Origin: Gordonia sediminis
GTDB taxonomy: Bacteria > Actinomycetota > Actinomycetes > Mycobacteriales > Mycobacteriaceae
Assembly: GCA_004193205.1 (NCBI GenBank)
Contig: RZUM01000007.1
Span: 124,001-188,000 of the forward strand
Direction: 5' to 3'
Length of the DNA: 64,000 nt
Positions 58,879 through 64,000 of the stretch are shown here, in pieces; the first letter of the stretch is position 1; each line of letters starts with the position of its first letter. Below the pieces are notes generated by a model. That model ran no database searches and was not told the origin of the DNA. It was given only the letters and a program-made list of their open reading frames with translations. A program made the position numbers and the translations under genes.

Positions 58879-59799
58879 GTGACCGGTGAGCTCAAGATCC
58901 AGCCACGCCCGCTTCCGGGGATGAGCGTCGGCATGATCGGACTCGGGGCCATGGGTGCGCCGATTGCCGCGAATTTCGCCACCGCCGGTCAGCCGCTCGT
59001 CGTGTCGGATGCACAACCCGCTGCGGCGCGACAGTTCATCGATGCACACCCAGGCTGGGCGACAGAGGGTGGCCCGGGTGACTGCGATGTCGTGGTGCTG
59101 TCTCTGCCGACCAGCGACGTCGTCGACGAGGTCGTGCTCGGCGACAACGGCCTGATCCGGGCTTTACGTCCCGGTTCCACGATTGTCGACATGGGGAGCA
59201 GCGTTCCCGCCCGGACCCGGGCACTCGCAGCGGCGGCCGCCGAAAGTGGAATCGCGGTTGTTGATGCTCCGGTCAGTGGCGGTGTCGCCCGTGCCGTCGT
59301 CCGCGATCTGGCGGTCATGGTCGGTGGAGACACCGCTCACGTGAACCCGATTCGACCGCTATTGGCCGCGACTGCGCGCGAGATCATCCATGTAGGTCCA
59401 GCGGGATCTGCCCACGCCGCCAAGGCGCTGAACAATCTACTGTCGGCGGTCGGGCTCTTCGCCTCGGCCGAGGTCCTTGTCACCGGGGCAAAATTCGGGA
59501 TCGATCCGTCCGTTCTGCTGGCGGTGCTGAACGCGGGCAGTGGCCGGAACCAGGCGACGGAGACGAAGATCGGGCCTCATGTGCTCGCCGGGACATTCGA
59601 TTCCGGATTCACCGCGAGTCTGATGAACAAGGACATCGGAATCGCTCTCGACCTCGCACGTGACTGCGGAGTCGACCTCGATCTCGGAGCCGCGCTCGGA
59701 CAGGCATGGGCGTCGGCGGTCGATGTTTTGGGACCACATGCCGATCAGACCGAGATCGTCCGTGTGCTCGAGCGCGCGGCCGGAGTTGAACTCCGATGA
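58879..59799 (+). CDS. NAD(P)-dependent oxidoreductase, 3-hydroxyisobutyrate dehydrogenase-like
   Basis: A 306-aa beta-hydroxyacid dehydrogenase, third of its family in the window. GMIGLGAMGAPIAANFATAG near residue 18, DAPVSGGVARAVV near 131, catalytic Lys in GSAHAAKALNNLL near 180 and KDIGIALDLARDCG near 255. GTG start at 58879 with AAGGAG upstream. The gap from the crotonase is 48 bp. It probably oxidises a branched hydroxy acid or CoA ester. Confidence 0.9.
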   Translation: MTGELKIQPRPLPGMSVGMIGLGAMGAPIAANFATAGQPLVVSDAQPAAARQFIDAHPGWATEGGPGDCDVVVLSLPTSDVVDEVVLGDNGLIRALRPGSTIVDMGSSVPARTRALAAAAAESGIAVVDAPVSGGVARAVVRDLAVMVGGDTAHVNPIRPLLAATAREIIHVGPAGSAHAAKALNNLLSAVGLFASAEVLVTGAKFGIDPSVLLAVLNAGSGRNQATETKIGPHVLAGTFDSGFTASLMNKDIGIALDLARDCGVDLDLGAALGQAWASAVDVLGPHADQTEIVRVLERAAGVELR

Positions 59800-59846
59800 T
59801 CGCCGAACGCGTTCACCAACAGCAGATGTGACCAAAGGAGAATCGC

Positions 59847-60383
59847 ATGTCAGCCAAGTCCACCACCCGGCGGGGCGGGCGAGCCGTCGCGCAACTGCTG
59901 CTTCGTGGCGCCGTCGGCGGGACCATGATCGCCCACGGGATGAAGCACGGCCGCTCACTCAGCGGTACCGCGAACTGGTTCGGTTCCATCGGATTCGAGA
60001 AGCCCAAGCTGCAGGCCCAGGCCAGCGCCGTCGTCGAGGTCGGCGCCGGCACCGCGCTCGTGGCCGGCGCCGCGACCCCGCTCAGCGCGGCGGCCGTGGT
60101 CGGCACGATGGCGGTCGCCGCTCGCTCGGTCCACCTTCCGAACGGATTCTTCGTCAACGTCGAGGGGTGGGAGTACGTGATGAATCTGGCGGTCGCCTCG
60201 GTGGCCTTGGCGTCGCTGGGCGCGGGGCCGCTCAGCGTGGACCGCGCCATCGGTCTGGACAAGCTGTTGGCGGGACGGCGTGGCGCTGCGGTGGCCGCGG
60301 GTGTCGGTCTGGGTGCAGCGGCCGCGCAGCTGGCCACGTTCTATCGCGCGCCGACCCCGACTCCGTCCCCGACCTCGGCCTGA
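59847..60383 (+). CDS. DoxX family membrane protein
   Basis: A 178-aa integral membrane protein with about four hydrophobic segments. The DoxX signature is seen in LLLRGAVGGTMIAHGMKHG near residue 17, followed by ANWFGSIGFEKPKLQAQASAVVEVGAGTALVAG. Ends in a Pro-rich tail. The ATG at 59847 has AAAGGAG upstream. In the family the role is often respiratory or thiol-redox linked, but here it is unknown. Last gene of its operon; the stop is inside the terminator hairpin at 60379-60397. Confidence 0.85.
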   Translation: MSAKSTTRRGGRAVAQLLLRGAVGGTMIAHGMKHGRSLSGTANWFGSIGFEKPKLQAQASAVVEVGAGTALVAGAATPLSAAAVVGTMAVAARSVHLPNGFFVNVEGWEYVMNLAVASVALASLGAGPLSVDRAIGLDKLLAGRRGAAVAAGVGLGAAAAQLATFYRAPTPTPSPTSA

Positions 60384-60397
60384 CCCAGAGGGTCAGG
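60379..60397. terminator. Compact bidirectional terminator over two stop codons
   Basis: CCTGACCC (60379-60386), loop AGA, GGGTCAGG (60390-60397). It contains the stops of the convergent DoxX (60383) and Mas (60393) genes. Confidence 0.6.
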
Positions 60398-61118
60398 GCA
60401 GGTCGACCTTGTCGGCCAGCCATCGGCCGTCGACCAGCTTCATTGTGATCGTGACCCGACTGCGGTCGATGCGGGGCTGGGGCGTGGATGCGTTGCGTAC
60501 CGACTGATCGACGAACAGCAGCACCGTGACCTCGGTCGGGCTTGCCGACGAGATACCAGAAGCGACCACCTTGCCCTGGGCCTGGGCCTTGTTGTCGATG
60601 AGCAACTGGCGGAGCTGACTGCTCGACTTCGAGTACATGTCCTTGAATTCACCGGTGGCGCCGTCGAGTACAGCCATGAAGTCGTTGTCGATGGAGTCTG
60701 CACTGACGCTGGTCAGCGTCACTGCGTAATCGTGCGCGACCGCGAGAGCGGCCGCGGCGGCCTGTTCGGTGTCGCGCTGGGACTTCCACTCCCGGCCGAA
60801 CCAGCCGGCGAGAATCAGGGCAGCGACCGCGACGATGGCCAAGATGATCACGTAGACGCGGCGGGTGAGGCGTCCGTGGCCCACCTGTCGGATGCGTCGC
60901 CACCGCGACGTTTTCGTTTCGGCTGGCTCGTCGCCTTCGTCGGTGTCAGCGGCTGTGCTCGAGTCATCAGTGGCGAGAGGGGCTTTCGAATTGTCGCCGT
61001 CGCTCTCCTCCGAGACCTTCTCAGGCTCCTCGGTGACGATGTCCAAGTCTTTGGCGTCGGGCGCGTCATCGTCTGCAGCGACGGGTTCCTTGCTGGTGAG
61101 AGAGGCGGGGAGGGACAT
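60393..61118 (-). CDS. Mce-associated membrane protein (Mas/Mam type)
   Basis: A 241-aa single-pass protein. An acidic, disordered N-terminus (residues 1-75) is followed by the transmembrane segment VYVIILAIVAVAALILAGWFG near residue 88, a helix (RDTEQAAAAALAVAHDYAVTLTSV) and an NTF2-like extracytoplasmic domain ending in DGRWLADKVDLP. Proteins of this type follow mce genes and stabilise the Mce complex. It is 36 bp after the MceF-type gene, the last gene of the mce operon. Confidence 0.9.
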   Translation of the reverse strand: MSLPASLTSKEPVAADDDAPDAKDLDIVTEEPEKVSEESDGDNSKAPLATDDSSTAADTDEGDEPAETKTSRWRRIRQVGHGRLTRRVYVIILAIVAVAALILAGWFGREWKSQRDTEQAAAAALAVAHDYAVTLTSVSADSIDNDFMAVLDGATGEFKDMYSKSSSQLRQLLIDNKAQAQGKVVASGISSASPTEVTVLLFVDQSVRNASTPQPRIDRSRVTITMKLVDGRWLADKVDLP

Positions 61119-61154
61119 CGGGTACTCCTTCGATGTTGGATCGTATGTCGGGTG

Positions 61155-62441
61155 TCAGTTCGGTTGGCCTGGAAGGACCGGTCCTCCGAATGTCTGGGGG
61201 ATCGACTGTGGCCCCTTGGGTGTCGGGCTGGAACGGGCGTCGGGGTCCACTCCGGGTGGTGGGCCCGCGGTGTCGTCGTCGGGCGGACGAGGTGCGTTGC
61301 GTGCTCCTCTGATGAGCACACTGGGATCGGTGTTCGCGCAATAGGTGTAGAGGTAGGGCTCGGGGAAGTCCGGTTGTGTGGCGGGGAGCCGGAGGAGGTT
61401 GCTGTAGTCGCAGGAATAGCGAGGGTAGATATTGACCGCGGCCCAGATACCGCCGTCGTGCATGGTGGTGCTCAATGCATGCAGCGTGGAGCCGTCGCGG
61501 TAGCGAGGAAAGAAGAACTCCTCGAGCGCCGGGATTCGGAGATAGGTCAACTGGGACACCGTGACGAGATTGCCCAGCAGCGACACCATCGTGGGCGCGT
61601 TGTCGGCGATGATCGCGTCGACGGTACGCAGCATCGGCGGGGTGGCTTTCAAGAGAGTGCGGAAGCCGCCCGAGGAACGTGACGCACCGGCCAAGAGCGT
61701 GTCGAGATCGCGGCTGATCGCGGTGATAGCGGGCCCGGCCTCGCCGAGCGTGGTGAGCACCGTCCGACTTGTTTGGATCAGCGACACCGTCTGGGGCATG
61801 ACCGAATCGAGGGTCGAGATCAGGAACGTACCGCCGTCGATGATGGTCCGGAGCTTCTCCGGGCCGGATGGTCCGACGCCGAGCTCCTGGCTGATCGTGC
61901 GGAGCTTGCGGGGATCGATCTGGGCGAGCATCCCATTCATGTCGTCCATCAGGTCGGCGAGCGGCAGCGGTGTGGAAGTCCGGTCGGCGGAGATCTGCAT
62001 GCCGTCGGTGAGGAACGGGCCTGCGCTGGTCGAAGGCCGGAAGTCCAGATACTGCTCGCCGGCGAACGACAGTCCGGCGACCCGAACTTCGCCGTTGACC
62101 GGAATCCGCACAGTCGCATCGATCGAGGCGACCGCGACGACCCCGTCGTCGGTCAGGTCGACGGCGACCACCTTTCCGACGGGGACCCCGCGCAGCGTCA
62201 CGTTCTGGCGGGCCAGCAGCCCACCGGACTCGGTGAGATGAACTCGTACCGTGATGGTGTCGGCTGTCGGTGACACCCCGAAGACGCCGAATGCGAGATA
62301 GCCGACCCCCAGCAGCAGAGTCACGAACAGGCCGATCGCCGACAGGACCAAACGGTGCCGGGACGCGGAGCGGGCCAGTGTGGTGACACCACGCGCGGGG
62401 AGGTCGACGCGGCGAAAGGTGTTGGTGGTGGCGGAGGTCAT
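61155..62441 (-). CDS. MCE family protein, MceF position
   Basis: A 428-aa Mce protein. An N-terminal transmembrane anchor (LVLSAIGLFVTLLLGVGYLAF near residue 32) is followed by the MlaD/Mce domain (TITVRVHLTESGGLLARQNVTLRG near 63 and GVPVGKVVAVDL) and a long helical domain. The C-terminus is Pro-rich (PPPGVDPDARSSP). The two Cys near residue 345-370 (YSCDYSN and YTYCANTDPS) are typical of MceF-type proteins. ATGA coupling to the lipoprotein gene. It would form part of the lipid or sterol shuttle through the envelope. Confidence 0.93.
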   Translation of the reverse strand: MTSATTNTFRRVDLPARGVTTLARSASRHRLVLSAIGLFVTLLLGVGYLAFGVFGVSPTADTITVRVHLTESGGLLARQNVTLRGVPVGKVVAVDLTDDGVVAVASIDATVRIPVNGEVRVAGLSFAGEQYLDFRPSTSAGPFLTDGMQISADRTSTPLPLADLMDDMNGMLAQIDPRKLRTISQELGVGPSGPEKLRTIIDGGTFLISTLDSVMPQTVSLIQTSRTVLTTLGEAGPAITAISRDLDTLLAGASRSSGGFRTLLKATPPMLRTVDAIIADNAPTMVSLLGNLVTVSQLTYLRIPALEEFFFPRYRDGSTLHALSTTMHDGGIWAAVNIYPRYSCDYSNLLRLPATQPDFPEPYLYTYCANTDPSVLIRGARNAPRPPDDDTAGPPPGVDPDARSSPTPKGPQSIPQTFGGPVLPGQPN

Positions 62442-63538
62442 CGGGGGCCGTCCAGCCTCTTGCGAAGACGCTCGAGTGTGTATTCGAGGGTCCCGGCGAA
62501 GTTGTTGGCATCGATGATCGCGGGCAGTCGACTGCCTGGGTCCGGGGGGTGCCGCGGATCGCGCAGCGCGCCGAGGGCCAGATCCTGTAGGTCAGCATCG
62601 ACGTGTGCCGCAGTGGAATTGGTGATCTTGAGGACTGGGGGCAGCAATCGGTTCATGTTCTCGATCTCGACTCCTGGTGCGGTGGCGGCCGCATTGAGCT
62701 CGTATGAGATCCGATTGAGGTTCGCTGCGAGCTGCTGAGTCCTTCCAGTGGCGATCGAGGGGAACCGCTGAAGTGTCGAGGAGATCTGGCCGATCTGGGT
62801 GACCAGGTCGAGGATCTCGTCGGTGTTGGCCGAGATCACGTCGAGCGCAGGTCCAGATGCCGCGAGAGCGTCGGTGATGGTCGCCTGACGTGCCGTCATG
62901 GTGGCGACGAGCCGATTGGTCTGGTCGAGTGCCGTCCGGATCTCTCCCGATCGTGCGGACAGTTTCGAGATCAGGCGGGTCGACTGCGCGATGAGGTTTG
63001 CGAGTTCGTCGCCGCGGTCGCCGACGGCATGTCCCAGCCCGTTGACAATGGTGGTCAGATCGCGCAGCACACCGCCGTTGACGAGCAGCGCTGATGCGGC
63101 GAGGACCTCTTCGACCGTGGACGCCGCGGACGTGTCCGTTGCCGGTATCGTCGCGCCGTCACGCATCGTCGGTGTTGTCGGGCCGTCCAGCTCCGGCGGA
63201 TGCATCGCCACGAAGACGTCTCCGAGAGGCGTTGCCGACCGGAGTTCTGCTCGCGTGCCGATCGGCAGGGCCACGTCCCGGCGGATCTTCAGCTCGACCC
63301 GTGCGGTGTAGTCGCGGACCGACATGGACGTCACCGATCCGATGTCGGCGCCGTCGAGTTTGACCTTCGCCTCGAGAGGAAGGTTCAGCGCATTGGCGAA
63401 TTCTGCTGTCACCGTGTAGGAGTCGCCTGTACCGCTCCCACGGTCGGGAAGCGGTAGGTCACCGAGCCCGACCCCACAACCCGTCGCGAGGGTGATGATC
63501 ACTACCGCGGCGAGTAGCCGCGCCAGCTGCCTTGTCAT
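62438..63538 (-). CDS. MCE family lipoprotein, MceE (LprK) position
   Basis: A 366-aa Mce-domain lipoprotein. The signal peptide has MTRQLARLLAA and lipobox ATGC (Cys about residue 21), so it is lipid-anchored, as MceE proteins are. The Mce domain (YTVTAEFANALNLPLEAKVKLDGADIG near 40) is followed by the helical region. The ATG at 63538 overlaps the upstream MceD-type gene by 4 bp; the longer frame is shadow of that gene. Confidence 0.93.
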   Translation of the reverse strand: MTRQLARLLAAVVIITLATGCGVGLGDLPLPDRGSGTGDSYTVTAEFANALNLPLEAKVKLDGADIGSVTSMSVRDYTARVELKIRRDVALPIGTRAELRSATPLGDVFVAMHPPELDGPTTPTMRDGATIPATDTSAASTVEEVLAASALLVNGGVLRDLTTIVNGLGHAVGDRGDELANLIAQSTRLISKLSARSGEIRTALDQTNRLVATMTARQATITDALAASGPALDVISANTDEILDLVTQIGQISSTLQRFPSIATGRTQQLAANLNRISYELNAAATAPGVEIENMNRLLPPVLKITNSTAAHVDADLQDLALGALRDPRHPPDPGSRLPAIIDANNFAGTLEYTLERLRKRLDGPR

Positions 63539-64000
63539 CGTGGGTCTCCCGCGAGGCCGGACAGCATCGCGCTGATTCCGAAGTCGGGCCCGAAGTCGCG
63601 TAGTGTGCCGGTGGCGCAGCCGAGTTGCCGAAGTCCCAGCAGGTTGCAGACCTCCTTGACCAGCTGACTGTTGGCGAACACGGTGTCGAGCTGGGCGTGC
63701 ACTCGGGCGAACCCCTGCTGCTGGTTGACCACGTTGTATGCGTTGTCCATGAGTAGCGGTGTGACGTCGAGGAACTCGGTCAGGGACCGGCGATAGTCGA
63801 CCAGCGCCCTGGTCACAGTGTTCGCGCTCGCAACTGTGTCCGCGACGGCAGTCCTGCGCCGCTGCAGCAGGTTGGTCATCTCGGCGAGGATCTCGTTGAT
63901 CTGTGCGCCTGTGGTGCCCCATCCGATCCGTTCACCGGCCAGCAGATCAGCGAGTTGTTCGATCGCCGAACCGAACCGACGGATCGACGCGTCGTTACGG
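63535..64000 (-). CDS. MCE family protein, MceD position, 5' part cut by window edge
   Basis: The reading frame is open to the window end, so only the C-terminal 154 residues are visible. They match the helical region of Mce proteins: ADLLAGERIGWGTTGAQINE, then LLQRRRTAVADTVASANTV, and the Cys pair CNLLGLRQLGC, as in MceD-type proteins. An internal ATG at 63879 is not the real start. The order D-E-F-Mas continues on the minus strand; the YrbE and MceA-C genes would be expected beyond 64000. Confidence 0.88.
   Translation of the reverse strand, partial: RNDASIRRFGSAIEQLADLLAGERIGWGTTGAQINEILAEMTNLLQRRRTAVADTVASANTVTRALVDYRRSLTEFLDVTPLLMDNAYNVVNQQQGFARVHAQLDTVFANSQLVKEVCNLLGLRQLGCATGTLRDFGPDFGISAMLSGLAGDPR

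Noticed and set aside
1-64000. Mobile elements or tRNA-linked integration
   Set aside because: I saw no transposase, integrase, tRNA gene or target-site duplication. The shared operator argues for an established, coherent regulon rather than a recent insertion.

Overview
The window looks like a chromosomal catabolic region of a high-GC mycolic-acid actinobacterium (Mycobacteriales; a Gordonia- or Rhodococcus-like host fits best, but no marker gene settles the genus). The grounds are the start of an mce operon with its Mce-associated protein, an MTB12-like lipoprotein, a mycofactocin-type SDR, frequent ATGA/GTGA overlaps, and a very large stock of acyl-CoA genes. I see no rRNA, tRNA, CRISPR array, transposase or phage gene. 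The first gene (crotonase) and the last gene (MceD-type) are cut by the window edges.

Layout. 1-5.8 kb: partial crotonase, two SDRs (-), then fadD-thiolase-meaB (+). 5.8-6.3 kb: gene-free stretch with two opposed arrays of 21-bp repeats. 6.3-12.8 kb: a TetR/thioesterase/dehydrogenase operon (-) diverging from a paired acyl-CoA dehydrogenase (ACAD) operon with a crotonase (+), then a lipoprotein. 12.9-18.6 kb: a seven-gene minus operon (carboxymuconolactone decarboxylase-like, Rieske oxygenase, small protein, amidohydrolase, NTF2-like, two paired ACADs). 18.9-24.5 kb: a branched-chain-type ABC importer whose two permeases are fused, followed by two small proteins. 24.6-31 kb: a complete beta-oxidation operon (ACAD, SDR, CoA-transferase, crotonase, thiolase, ACAD). 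31-34.5 kb: NTF2-like, a shortened SDR and an LLM flavin oxidoreductase (-), facing TetR plus an unknown protein (+). 34.5-39.8 kb: ACAD, kinase-like, crotonase and quinone reductase (-), facing VOC plus TetR (+). 39.9-48.2 kb: a nine-gene minus operon (TauD-type oxygenase, SDR, mycofactocin-type SDR, ferredoxin, P450, DUF35-thiolase fusion, hydrolase, two hydroxyisobutyrate-dehydrogenase-like enzymes). 48.4-53.5 kb: aldehyde dehydrogenase, CoA-transferase, HMG-CoA-synthase-like and thiolase-like proteins (+). 53.8-60.4 kb: two acyl-CoA synthetases and an amidohydrolase (-), facing crotonase, dehydrogenase and DoxX (+). 60.4-64 kb: mce operon 3' end (-).

How it works together (inference): uptake by the ABC importer and/or the Mce system; oxygenation by the Rieske, P450/ferredoxin, LLM and TauD-type enzymes; alcohol and aldehyde oxidation by SDRs and ALDH; CoA activation by FadD or CoA-transferases; and chain or ring shortening by ACADs, crotonases, thiolases and a probable retro-aldolase. 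This suits a branched, alicyclic, steroid-like or terpenoid-like substrate. The sequence does not identify the compound.

The most striking signal is a repeated 15-bp palindrome, GAGAAYnnnRTTCTC. It occurs with perfect arms at seven intergenic or promoter sites and in weaker form at several more, in front of most of these operons and often lying on a plausible -10 element. It marks one regulon spanning about 56 kb. The TetR gene at 8301-8957, which sits between two of the sites, is the best candidate regulator.
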